Assembly: GCA_027422505.1 (NCBI GenBank)
Contig: JAPQWV010000002.1
Coordinates: 26,018,501 to 26,082,500 of the forward strand
Source of the DNA: Craterostigma plantagineum
Lineage: Eukaryota > Streptophyta > Magnoliopsida > Lamiales > Linderniaceae
Length of the DNA stretch: 64,000 bases
Reading direction: 5' to 3'
Below, piece after piece: positions 42,244 to 52,417 of this stretch (the stretch's first letter is position 1; each line of letters begins with the position of its first letter). The translations under genes were made by a program, and so were the position numbers. The notes below the pieces were generated by a model. That model had not been told where the DNA came from and made no database searches. It saw nothing but the letters and a program-made list of their open reading frames with translations.

Positions 42244-45200
42244 ATGGATACACTATTCAGCGATGTCGAAAGTGTTACGGAAAGCAGCAGTTCTGAGGAT
42301 TTCGAGGATATCGAGTCTCTATACAGCGATCAAGCGCTAAACCTCTTCTCAAGGCTCGGGGAAACCGTCACGAAAATCGACGATCTCCTCACTTTTGAGA
42401 GAGTGTTCATGCATGGGGACATAGTCTCCCACGCCTCAGATCCATTAGGACCAACGGGAAAGGTAATCGGCGTTTCCTTGACTGTCGACTTAGAAGACAT
42501 ATATGGGCACAAGATACAAAACATCGTTTCCAAAGACCTCCACAAACTACGCTCTGTCTCAGTTGGAGATTATGTAATAAGTGGGGCTTATCTTGGGAAG
42601 GTTGAAAAGATTATCGATCGTTTGACCATATTGTTCGACGACGGTACAATGGGGCAGATTTCTCTCGATGGTCCAGAAAAAATTACGTCTTTATCCCCAG
42701 ACGTAGTCGAGGATCCAAATTGTCCTTACTATCCCGGGCAGAGAGTTTACGTTGAGTGCCCTTCTTACAGTTCATCAAGTAGTTGGCTGTGTGGTAACAG
42801 CGATGATAAAAGCAAAGAGTTGGGAACTATCTGCTATGTAGAAGCTGCTGTAATATACGTCGATTGGCTTTACTGTGCCATTGCTGAAGATGGCGAGCAG
42901 ATAACTGCTCCTCCTTCGAGCTTGCAAGAGCTTAAAGACTTGACTTCTTTGCCAGGCTTCTCCTCCACAAATTGGCAGCTTGGCGATTGGTGTGTTCTTC
43001 GAGTCGAAAGAGATTCTCGAAATGTTCGTTTTCCTGGGCTGATCGAAGGGCAGCGCATGACAGCTCAGACTACGAGCATCGTAGATTCTGACGTTCAACA
43101 GTTTGCTGTCATCGTAAAGACGAAGGCCAAGGTTGACGTACTGTGGCAAGACGGCAGCAAATCGCTTGGGTTAGATTCTTGGTTTTTGTCTCCCGTGAGT
43201 GTTGTCGACGTCCATGATTTTTGGCCCGACACCTTTGTGCTGCAGAAGGGAAATTTCGACGACTCGAACGGTGACGGTTCTCAGAGATGGGGCGTTGTGA
43301 AGAGCGTCGACTTAAAAGAGCGAACTGTGACTGTACTATGGCGCAGTTCTTCGCCTGAATCTGAGGAGATTGTGAGTGCCTACGAACTGATTGAGCACCC
43401 AGACTATAACTGTCTGGGCCAAGTCGTGCATAGGAAAGTTGGTTTCTCAGGCGAAAAGTTTGCAGAAAATAAAACGACATCTAATGTTTGCATGGAGGAA
43501 GATAAAGATCGATGTAATGATTTTGACAGCAAGTTCTTGTCATATTTTGGGACTGTGGTTGGCGCCGAACAGGGCCGTCTTCAAGTTAAATGGGCTAATG
43601 GCGACATAATCAAGGCAAGCATTTCCATGTTTTTAGTCTTGAGTTTGTTTGAACTATTGTTTCTTACACCGTTCGCTGAGCTCATTATCATTTATTACAG
43701 GTCGAACCATCTGAGATCTACAGAATCGAAGCTGCCTCTTTCATTATGCCAGCCGTCGAAGATGCTACGCCGACAGTTCTTGGCTCCAACGATTACGAAA
43801 AGGCACAAATTCTCGGTAACGAAAACCCTCCAGCGAAAGACAAACCTTTGAGCGAGAAATTGAAGGTGCCATAGATTCTCAATCTCTAGTACTTAACGTT
43901 ACATTCTCGAGCGACGTTTTATTACAGGCATATACGTTCGTTACGCTCTTGGCAGGATATCTTTACAAGTATCACATCAAGCCTATTTGGGTCAATCGGT
44001 GAAGCTTATAATGGTAATACTTACGAACGCACTACAGCTGAAGATTTGCAGAATCCCAGTCAACTCCTTGATGGAGAAGGGGACATGCCTGAGAAGATGA
44101 TAATGCAAGGGATTAAAGAAGTTGACGAGGATAATCTTCTTCCAAGATCTTTCAACCAGTTTGATCTACTCGGCGATTGCCCAGACCACCACTTTGCCTC
44201 TCAATCTGAGATGGACTTTCAATCACCGCAGGTTAGAATAGAAATTGTGAGTTCTTTCCTCTTCAGTTTTTGTCTTAATGTTTACGTTTGCAACGCAGAC
44301 GAAAAGGCGCTGGCTGAGGAAAGTTCGCCAAGAATGGAGCATCTTAGAGAAAGATCTTCCCGGTAAGAAAAAAAACAACTAAAGCCTATTTTCCTCTTTT
44401 ACCATTTGTAACGAGTCTTAGCTGTTCTATGCAGAAACCATCTACGTACGCGTCTATGAAGAGAAAATGCAGCTTATTCGAGCTGCGATCGTGGGCCCCG
44501 CCGGGACGCCATACCACGATTTGCTGTTCTTCTTCGACGTATATCTCCCCCCAGAATATCCTAACGAGCCACCTGTAAGCAGATAATTTTGTTTTTTCCT
44601 TACCTTTAAACTGTTCTTTGCCCGAGAAAATGGTAGAAGAAACGTCTGAGTATTTTTTCAAACAGATGGTTTATTACAACTCAGGCGGCCTACGCATAAA
44701 TCCCAACCTATACGAGTCGGGAAAAGTCTGCCTCAGCCTATTGAACACATGGGCTGGAACCCAATGCGAAGTGTGGAATGCTCAATCTTCGACGATATTG
44801 CAAGTCCTCGTCTCAATTCAAGGGCTCGTACTCAACGAAAGGCCTTACTTTAACGATGCTGGCTTCGATTCGCAGATAGGGAAACCCGAGGGAGAAAAGA
44901 ACTCACTCAGCTACAACGAAAATGCATTCCTCGTCAGCTGCAAGTCCATGCTGTATCTCCTAAAAAAACCTCCCAAGGTAGGTACAAAAGTCAAGAGACT
45001 CTTGATTTTATTTTTTTTCTCAGAAGAATATCGAATTATGTCCTAAATTTTTCGACAGGGTTTCGAAGAGCTCGTGGACGAGCACTTCAGGCGACGTGGA
45101 AAGGATGTCTTGAAGGCTTGCCGAGAGTACATGGAAGGAGCTTCGATAGGGCGTCGATTCGATTCTGCGAAAATGGAAGGAGAAGTGAATTTGAATGGAA

Positions 45201-45307
45201 ACTCAAAGGGCTTTAAGATTACGCTTGCAAAGATCTTTCCTAAGCTTGTGGAAGCATTTACAGACAATGGCGTGGATTGCAGGGACATCTTGAATCAGGT
45301 TTCGTAA
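42244..45307 (+). CDS. PHO2: PHO2/UBC24-like E2 ubiquitin-conjugating enzyme
   Basis: PHO2 is a large E2-type enzyme that promotes degradation of phosphate transporters and PHO1 in the endomembrane system and is repressed by miR399 under phosphate starvation. Exons: 42244-43614, 43701-43865, 43928-44231, 44299-44362, 44435-44574, 44666-44977 and 45059-45307, about 868 residues (Arabidopsis PHO2 is about 907). The N-terminal region has NWQLGDWCVLRVER and RLQVKWANGDIIK; the UBC domain (about 615-800) has INPNLYESGKVCLSLLNTW with catalytic Cys near 704. Intron 1 is GC-AG (AAG|GCAAGC). The exon 2/3 junction near 43866 does not stay in frame with the obvious AAG|GTGCCA donor; a GC donor 2 nt later restores it. 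I chose ATG 42244 because it lies after the miR399 array and is conserved in the copy. No stops otherwise; probably the functional gene. Confidence 0.87.
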
Positions 45308-45556
45308 GTTGGGATTATCACTACAGTTGCAGATATATGTAATATGCCTATGCTATCATCAGTGTTTCTGGAAAATATGTTATCCTATGCTTGGAATAAA
45401 CATCATGTACTGTAATGTAATGTGGCGTGGAATTACTACTACATGTACATCAAAGCTTGTATGTTATAAACTTGTGAGCTTTTAATAGCAGAAGACATGA
45501 GTAGAGTGTTTAATGATAAAATAGCTCCATGATTACAAGACAGAGCCATTCTATAA

Positions 45557-46259
45557 CTAAGTCTTGAGGGTGAAAAGATTCATTATGTTGTGAAGGGAAA
45601 TGAGAATCACGATGAAATAGACCACAGAAGACACAAAACCAGAAATTAGTGCCCCAGTGATATGATTGCAGAACTTAGGGACTTGTCTGCAAATTGGAGC
45701 CCAGCCCGCATGATCGTTGCCGTTCTTCCCTATTTGTCCTACGGCTATGCATGCCGATACACTCGAAATCAGAAGCAATGTCATAACCTACATAAACACA
45801 AAAAACACACCATCTATATGATATTTGCAGTTTTTTTTAAGGTTGTAAGGTGAAAAAATGGTGTTATAACAGAAGTGAAAAGGTGATGTTTTTTTACCAT
45901 GTCCAAGACCAAGATCAAGTGCCCGCATGATGTCTTGGCTGGGATAAAGAGAAGGAGAAGAGTATAGACACTTGCAATAGCATTGATCAACACAAAGTAC
46001 CTGCGCAGTTTTTTTCAATAATGATCAAATCGACGAGTCCTTTCTTGCATAGATCTTTTCTTTTCTTTTTTTTGTGGGCTCAATAATTACAAATATTCAC
46101 TTACTTAAAAGTCGGTGAATTGGTATATTTAGCATCAAACTCCATGCCTAGAACTTGAGAAGAGTCTTTGCTTGTGACCATGATCACCGTGGCAACAACG
46201 CTGGCTACCAATGCGATGAGCCTCATAAGGAAAATCGGAATTCTTTTGGACAATGCCAT
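45557..46259 (-). CDS. CASP-like membrane protein (CASPL1-type)
   Basis: Four-pass plasma-membrane protein of the Casparian-strip membrane-domain protein family; family members can form membrane scaffolds, though the function of this one is unknown. Exons 46259-46105, 46000-45898 and 45787-45557 join in frame with GT-AG introns to give 162 residues. Features: [19 protein letters not shown] then TM1, a loop with a [18 protein letters not shown] motif typical of the family, TM2 ([14 protein letters not shown]), TM3 with [19 protein letters not shown], a loop with two Cys ([14 protein letters not shown]), and TM4 ([19 protein letters not shown]). Its 5' leader carries a long GAA tract (CTT on the plus strand). 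Confidence 0.85.
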
Positions 46260-46286
46260 GCTTAATAATGCAAGATTATTAATTTG

Positions 46287-46371
46287 TCTTCTTCTTCTTC
46301 TTCTTCTTCTTCTTCTTCTTCTTCTTCTTCTTCTTCTTCTTCTTCTTCTTCTTCTTCTTCTTCTTCTTCTT
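46287..46371. repeat. (CTT)n microsatellite, about 28 units
   Basis: A perfect or near-perfect CTT/GAA tract of about 85 bp starting 28 nt upstream of the CASP-like ATG, so probably within its 5' leader. ORFs of poly-Leu, poly-Arg or poly-Lys here are artefacts. Confidence 0.97.
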
Positions 46372-46859
46372 GTTTTTGGTGATGAGAAACAAGACAATGT
46401 TAGGCAAAGTGAAGCAAGAATGATATGTTATCGACGAGAGGGTGTTGTTAGGAGAGACAGATAAGTAGGAGGCGACCTTTGTGTACATATATTGTCATGT
46501 TCTTGGTAACCTAAAGAGGGCTCAAAAAACGTCTCCTTAATTACTACAGCTTGTGATGTGTTGTAATTTTTTTAAGGAAGAGATATTTATGAAAGGGATA
46601 TTACATTTTACAAGTGACGAACGCTTAGCGAATAATTAATTTCTGCAAGGAAATGTATATGATATATTATTGTTGACCTACCTTGTAAGAAATTTTGAGA
46701 ATATGTACGGCGCTCACCATTGCTAAGGTAAGGTGGTTGGCGTGCCTTCATATATATATATTGTTGACGGCGTTGGCGGTGGAGGCGGCGGCAGTTGGCC
46801 GTGTACGCCACATCCGATCATTGCCTACTCGAGATCCGTGCAACTGTCATATATTCTAA

Positions 46860-46920
46860 TGGGCCGAGCATATACGGCCCATCGAGCTTACAGTGACGGC
46901 CCAATATAGCCCATATAAAA
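46860..46920. promoter_or_regulatory. Cluster of GGCCCA/TGGGCC (site II-type) motifs
   Basis: Four GGCCCA, GGGCC or GCCCA motifs lie within 60 bp, about 160-220 nt upstream of the CX3C protein ATG at 47078. In plants such site II elements are bound by TCP factors and favour growth-associated housekeeping expression. Functional role inferred. Confidence 0.55.
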
Positions 46921-47077
46921 TAGAGAAACGAAGTGAAAAGACTAAAAACGCCCTCTTGCCAGGAAGTATTCCAATTCTGGGTTTTCCCCAGTTCACACAC
47001 GTCTATGTCGTCTTCTTTGTATTGATTGATTATTTTCGCTGGAAGGAACAGAGCGAAAAGGGGCATAGGAGCTGAGA

Positions 47078-48472
47078 ATGAAGATAGAGGAGATTATTCC
47101 ACAGCAATGGGCGCCTCCGTGTAACAGTCGGTGCACCCAAAAATACGCAGCTCTCATGCAAATACCTTGTAATTGATTTCTGCTATTCTATTGTTACTTA
47201 GTTTATGAGCCTGCTCTTTATTATTTTATCTTTTTTTTTTTCAAGTTTTTGCTGTGGGTTTTTGTTTTTTTTTTTTTTTTTGTGTTTGTTTTACTATGTT
47301 TTTGCAATTTTTTCCTTGGAGCTGTTTATTTCGTATTGCGTTCTGAATATCTAGGTTGAGGAGTTGAAATTCTTTGATTATGTGATTGGCTGCAATTTTA
47401 TTCTGAAATTTCTACTTAAATCTTTTCATTGCCGATTGTTCCTGGTTCAAGTATAGACATTTTTTCCAGTTTTGAAAGATGTGAACTAATGTAGGGCGAT
47501 GCCTTAAATTCCGTAATGTCAATATATATAATCTTCTATTAAACGTGTTTAGGGCGATGCCTTAAATTCCTTTCTCAATCGCATTTCTGACCAGACACAT
47601 GATTCTTATTCACATACACATACTTTAGAAGCAGATATGAAGAAAATGTTATCTTCTTGCAGGGAGAGTATTCTGCAAAAAGGGGTGTGACGCCGATGGA
47701 GAGACGTGGGACGAGTGTAAGTCTTTTGTAGTCTTGAGCTTTATTTCATGTTAGAGGCTACTACTACAACTGTCAACTAACTCGGGATTGCACTTTGCTG
47801 TTTTCCTGCCTAGACTTTATGCCGCTTATCATTCCTAGGAAGAGTATAAGTAAATGCAAATAAAATGTTTTATTAAGGTTTGGGAGAATGTGATGAGACA
47901 TGCTACAAAGACCCTGTCCTTAAAGACCAAAAATGGAGTTCTTATATCGATCGTTCTCCCGGTTCAGTCAGCTACTCCGAGGTTAGTTTCCTTTTTCTGA
48001 TGCTTACATTATGTTTTTGGTACCTAATTAAGAAATGATTTTTCTTTTTTTGTGGAGAAATGTGCACCTTGGATTTGCAGTTCTGAGTTCTGACTGGATA
48101 TGCTTATCATTAATCCCTTTTGCCTGTGCATTGTAGGAATGTTTTCGTGCTTGTGTATCTGGATGCGGTTACAAGGTTAGTTTCATGTCTTACGTTTTAC
48201 AGATGAAACTTATCTCACAATTCGCGCTCCACATCAAGCTTTAATCATAACAGAGAAACCAATTCTTGTGACAATTCATATTTTTCCCTTTTATCATATC
48301 GCATTGCAAGTAAATTTGCAGCTTTCTCCTGCAGTTTGATATTCCTAAAGAGACAGTTGAAGAAGTTCATGCAAGACCACCGCCTCCAAAAGAAGAGAAG
48401 CCAACGCCTCCCCCGCAAAATGTTGAAGACGAAAAACCTCCTAAAGACGAGGTACCTAACACTTCTGCTTAG
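47078..48472 (+). CDS. Small conserved plant protein with repeated CX3C motifs, function unknown
   Basis: Five exons join in frame with GT-AG junctions: 47078-47168, 47663-47716, 47878-47981, 48137-48175 and 48335-48472, giving 141 residues. The N-terminal two-thirds is Cys-rich with evenly built motifs: CNSRC, CKKGC, CLGECDETC and CFRACVSGC, that is CX3C singly or extended to CX3CX3C. The C-terminus is Pro/Glu/Lys-rich and probably disordered (ARPPPPKEEKPTPPP). No signal peptide or membrane segment. I remember similar plant proteins without assigned function. The pattern resembles twin-CX3C mitochondrial proteins only superficially. The start at 47078 follows an in-frame-compatible leader and gives a complete chain. 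Confidence 0.75.
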
Positions 48473-48805
48473 TTTTACGAGCAGAAACACTTGAGACTAT
48501 CTAGTTTAAGAACGCAGCACAACACCAAAATGGTTACATGAATTAGCTTGCTGAGTTTGGTCTTGATTTTTGGCGTAGTAATTATTATCGCCTAGAGGAA
48601 GCCGACTTTTGAGCAGCTGTAACAGGCGTGTTATTGTCTTAACGAGATTTAGACTTAGTTATGTATTGAGTTTTGAGAAATTCCCCATGGCAAAGAGTAG
48701 CTATGAGCGAGTTCATGAACCACAGCAAGAAAAGTACAGAAGCAAACTAATCTTTCACGCAAGAGCATGAGAAAACTTGATCATCAGATCTGTGATCTTC
48801 GTAGC
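48473..48805. other. Intergenic, 3' ends of two convergent genes
   Basis: Holds the probable 3' UTRs of the CX3C gene and the small minus-strand ORF. Nothing else recognised. Confidence 0.5.
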
Positions 48806-48988
48806 TCATGATGGATGATTGCTGCGAGAATTATTGGTAATGATCGATGATATCGATTGCAAGAGACTTGAAACAACTGCAATTTTGACTTGACCTCTCT
48901 TTGGGATCGGATGGCCATACACCATTCTCCTCGGTGAAATCCCACCGTTGATCGTCATCGCCCGCGCCTCTCTCCTCACACTTTCCAT
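48806..48988 (-). CDS. Small basic plant protein (60 residues), hypothetical
   Basis: A single-exon ORF from ATG 48988: basic N-terminus (MESVRREARAMTINGGISPR), then MVYGHPIPKRGQVKIAVVSS and a short hydrophobic stretch (VVSSLLQSISSII) that may be a membrane or amphipathic segment. The SPRRMVYG-PIPKRGQVK motif looks conserved, and I have the impression of similar short plant ORFs, but I cannot name a family. Start chosen as the only Met before the motif. It lies convergent to the CX3C gene. Confidence 0.5.
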   Translation of the reverse strand: MESVRREARAMTINGGISPRRMVYGHPIPKRGQVKIAVVSSLLQSISSIITNNSRSNHPS

Positions 48989-49250
48989 GTCGAAGATCGA
49001 TTCTCTCAGTTGAATGCCGAAACTGGTAAGTTAACTAAATAAACTCAGCTTGGAGGCTGTGCTGTGCTTTAGCTTGATCATTGATGTTATATATAGTTAA
49101 TCTTGTTCCAAAAATGCCCTCGTGCTTTACGGTGGTTGGTAGAGGTAGTTGAAGGGTAGTATAGGCAAATCTGAAGATTCTATCCGGTTTCCAGAAGAAA
49201 TAGCCTAGCTGCAATGCAATAAAGATCACGTGGGATAATTCATAAGATAC

Positions 49251-49492
49251 TACTCCCTCGGTTCTTTACTACATATCTTTTAAGATATTATTACACGCAT
49301 ATTAAGAAATAAACTAAAATTTTCATAATACCCTTAATTAATTATGTTTTGTAATTTAACTTAACAATTTCTATTAAAGATAAAGGGGTAAAAACTGAAA
49401 ATAATCAATATTGTTTATCTTGAAAATTGTAAAACGACATGTATTTAAAAGCAAAAATAAATTTTATGTATTACGGAACACAGATGGAGTAT
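49251..49492. mobile_element. Stowaway-like MITE
   Basis: About 240 bp, AT-rich, with ends CTCCCTCGGTTC and, reverse-complemented, CTCCATCTGTG-type, next to TA dinucleotides. Terminal repeats are diverged. No ORF. Confidence 0.7.
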
Positions 49493-50327
49493 TAAGTTAA
49501 TTTAGTTGGTCGCACTATGTTATGGGATGGGAACGGGGTTGCTTTTCATTTCACTTTTCAAATGGTGTCATCGTATGATATCATATGCTTTTCAAAGATG
49601 AGTATCGTCATATTATCTTGAATTTAGTACCCAATCGATATATAAATTAATCACGTGATGGGTCTTTTCCGTCAATCTTCACTTTTTCGATGCTGAAGCA
49701 TGAAACCGCTTGTACGTTGGACATCTGAGCCTCGATTTTATTAATGTACCCAATTAGTGAGTTTGTAATTAAGGCCCAAACTCATATAAGACGTGTATAC
49801 TAAGCGTATATAGGTTTATGGGTGCGCGCGCGCGAACGAGAGGAAATTCCATGTCATAAAGTAAAGGCGCATCTCTTTTTTGCATGCAAAGTATATATTT
49901 TCAATTACAATTTACAGGCAGATATAAAATAATATTTTTAGCACAACACACGGTGTTGGTGGTGATAGACGAGTTACACAAATATATGCATATATATAAC
50001 GAGAAAATGAAATTGGAAGCGAAGGCTTTTACGCTACCATGATTCTTGTGATGGAAGTTAATAAGTTAGGAAAAAGGGAAGTCGCCTCACGACTTTGCTT
50101 TGCTTTGCTTTCCTCCTTCAGTACATAGAAGATAAATCTTTTCATTAAATTCGCCTCAAGTAAGACTTGCCTTTAGTTGTCTCCCCTGTTTTTACTTTCC
50201 TTTTACTTTATTTCCCTATGCACACTATCTTCTTGTAGGTCAGAACTTCTAAGTTTCAGCAGATCTCGTTTCTTCAAAAAAAAAAAAAGAAAAGAAACTG
50301 AAGGAGAAGATTCATTCTTGTGAATAA
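49493..50327. promoter_or_regulatory. Intergenic and promoter region of the DUF1218 gene
   Basis: No gene. Contains a GCGCGCGCG stretch at about 49817 and A-rich leader at 50277-50290 before the ATG. I assign no specific elements. Confidence 0.5.
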
Positions 50328-51113
50328 ATGGCATCAAAACTGTTGCCGGTAGCTGTTTTTATCTTAGATTTGATTGCCTTCTCCCTCGCCGTTGCTGCTG
50401 AGCAGCGCAGAACTTCTGTAAGTGTAATTCTTATGCATGCAGCTTAGTTTACTTAGTTTTCGAATTAGATCAGATGATCGGTAGTATACAGAAACAAGGG
50501 ATGATCTTTATTCTTTGTGTTCTTGCCTGAATAATAGTCTATTGTGATTCCTCTCTATTCTAAAACAGGCCAGAGTTGACACAGATGCTAATTCGAAGAC
50601 AAGCTACTGCGTCTACGACTCGAATGGAGCCACGGGCCTAGGCGTGGGCTCATTCCTTACACTCATGGCTAGCCAAGCACTGATCATGGCAGCCACTAAG
50701 TGCTTGTGCTGTGGTAAAGCTTTGACCCCTGCAAGAAGCCGTTCAAGAACATGGGCCATCGTCTTATTCATCACTTGCTGGTAAATATAGTAGTAAAAAC
50801 TACACCTTTCAATCCATACCGATAACAAATTCTGACAATCTATCTAAGTCTAATCTCTCGCAGGTTTACATTTTTTATCGCGGAGGTGTGCTTACTGGCC
50901 GGCTCTGTAAGAAACGCCTACCACACAAAGTACAGGGCGTACTTCTCAGACAACCCTCCTTCTTGCGAGACTCTTCGAAGGGGAGTTTTTGGGGCTGGCG
51001 CAGCGTTTATTGTCTTCACTGGCATTTCGTCTGAGCTGTTTTACGTCAGCTATACGAAGAATGATCATGGATTTATGCCTCAGGGCGATGGAATTAGACT
51101 GAATACCCTGTAG
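50328..51113 (+). CDS. DUF1218 four-pass membrane protein (MWL/VCC-type)
   Basis: Land-plant family including MODIFYING WALL LIGNIN and VASCULATURE COMPLEXITY AND CONNECTIVITY proteins, acting in the endomembrane system or plasma membrane during vascular or secondary-wall development. Exons 50328-50417, 50569-50780 and 50864-51113 join in frame (183 residues). TM1 MASKLLPVAVFILDLIAFSL may be a signal anchor; then TSYCVYDSNGATGLGVGSFL (family motif); TM2 LMASQALIMAATKCLCCGKA; TM3 WAIVLFITCWFTFFIAEVCL; TM4 GAGAAFIVFTGISSELFYV. Conserved Cys pairs are present (YCVYD, CLCCG, PSCETLRRGVF). No anomalies. The precise paralogue is not determined. Confidence 0.85.
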
Positions 51114-51601
51114 TAGACTATGAATAAAAATTGTGTCTTTGATTGATCTGAGATACTTGTAATAAACACTTGTTTTGTGTAAACTGCCTAATTTGTTTGG
51201 CTGAGGTTGTTTTCTGTAATGAAGAAGGAAAGCTTCTTCAGATAATGCTATTAAAGAAGATATATATGTGGATATATACAGAAGAATCTTCCATGTAAGA
51301 GCCCACAAAGTAGCTGGTGGAAGGTCCCATAAGCATCTTTCAAGAATCAATAATGACGAATCACATGCAGTTTCTTCGTCCAAACTGGTAAATATTACAA
51401 GAAGAGGCACAAACACAAATCACACACAAGCGATGTCTGTAAATTTGTAGTTTAGCATGAAAGTGAAGCTGATGTTAAAAGCGACAGCTTCACCCGCATA
51501 ATATGAAAGCAACCTCTCTCCCAACTTGAATATACAAAAAATAAGATGACGTTTCAAATTTCTAACTTTGGACATACGTAGAGATATTCCGTCGTATGTT
51601 A
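51114..51601. other. Intergenic, 3' UTRs of convergent genes
   Basis: Probably the 3' UTRs of the DUF1218 and Dof genes. No gene recognised. Confidence 0.5.
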
Positions 51602-52417
51602 TTACGGCTTGATCACCGTCGTATCCACGTCAGCCCAAGACATGTCGATGTCATCTTTGTTAGATATCGCATCGATTTCGCTCCAATTACAGTAGCTGGG
51701 CAGATCGAAGTCAAAGGGGAAGCTCGCCGTCTCAGGCCATGGACTGATGATTTTGCCGGCACCGGCAATAATTGATTCCTCCGTAGTATGGACAGCATTC
51801 ATGGGCTGGTAATAAGAAGTGGGGTTGACGGTCTGAGGATCGTTGTCATCGAAAGCACTCAAATCTGAGAACTTGGGATGCTTTGTCTCGACATATAGGC
51901 TCTGATGAACTGTTGCTGGCATACTGATCACTTCATTCTTGAACCCTTCTGCTGCATTATTGTGTAAGAAAGAAGACGGCGGCGGCGAAGGCTGATCATT
52001 CGCCGATCCTGGGAAAAGGGTAATATTATTACTGGGCATCCCAGATTTTTCCGTATCAGCGCAAATACCAGCCATAAAGCTGCTGAAATCCGAGCATTGC
52101 TGCTGATCTGTGGAAGAAGGCACGCTCCTAACGACGACGGCCGCCGACTTCGCCGGAGACTTCAAGACGCCGGGTCGGCGCTTGTTCTTTCTCCCTCCGC
52201 CGCCGATGGGAACGTTTCGAAGGGTTCCATCTTTGGTCCAATGCCTCTTGCAAGACTTGCAGAAGTGTCTGGGCTGAGACTTGTTGTAGTTGTTGTAGTA
52301 ACAGAACTTTGTGTTTATCGATCCACACCTGGGGCACTTCAACGGATCGGTGGGTTCTTGCCGGCGGCGGAGGTCGTCCTCGCCGGAGAACTGCTTGGCT
52401 CTCGAAGTCGAAACCAT
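51602..52417 (-). CDS. Dof-type zinc-finger transcription factor
   Basis: Plant-specific nuclear transcription factor binding AAAG core sites. Intronless, 271 residues from ATG 52417. The Dof finger begins at residue 25 ([20 protein letters not shown]) with zinc ligands C28, C31, C53 and C56 (CX2CX21CX2C), followed by [20 protein letters not shown], a basic nuclear-localisation tail. The rest is low complexity, with an acidic, aromatic C-terminus ([24 protein letters not shown]) that may act in transactivation. I cannot place it in a subgroup confidently. Confidence 0.95.
   Translation of the reverse strand: MVSTSRAKQFSGEDDLRRRQEPTDPLKCPRCGSINTKFCYYNNYNKSQPRHFCKSCKRHWTKDGTLRNVPIGGGGRKNKRRPGVLKSPAKSAAVVVRSVPSSTDQQQCSDFSSFMAGICADTEKSGMPSNNITLFPGSANDQPSPPPSSFLHNNAAEGFKNEVISMPATVHQSLYVETKHPKFSDLSAFDDNDPQTVNPTSYYQPMNAVHTTEESIIAGAGKIISPWPETASFPFDFDLPSYCNWSEIDAISNKDDIDMSWADVDTTVIKP

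Noticed and set aside
46101..46488. Poly-Leu, poly-Arg and poly-Lys ORFs
   Set aside because: Produced by the (CTT)n microsatellite; the real CASP-like start is ATG 46259 downstream of it.
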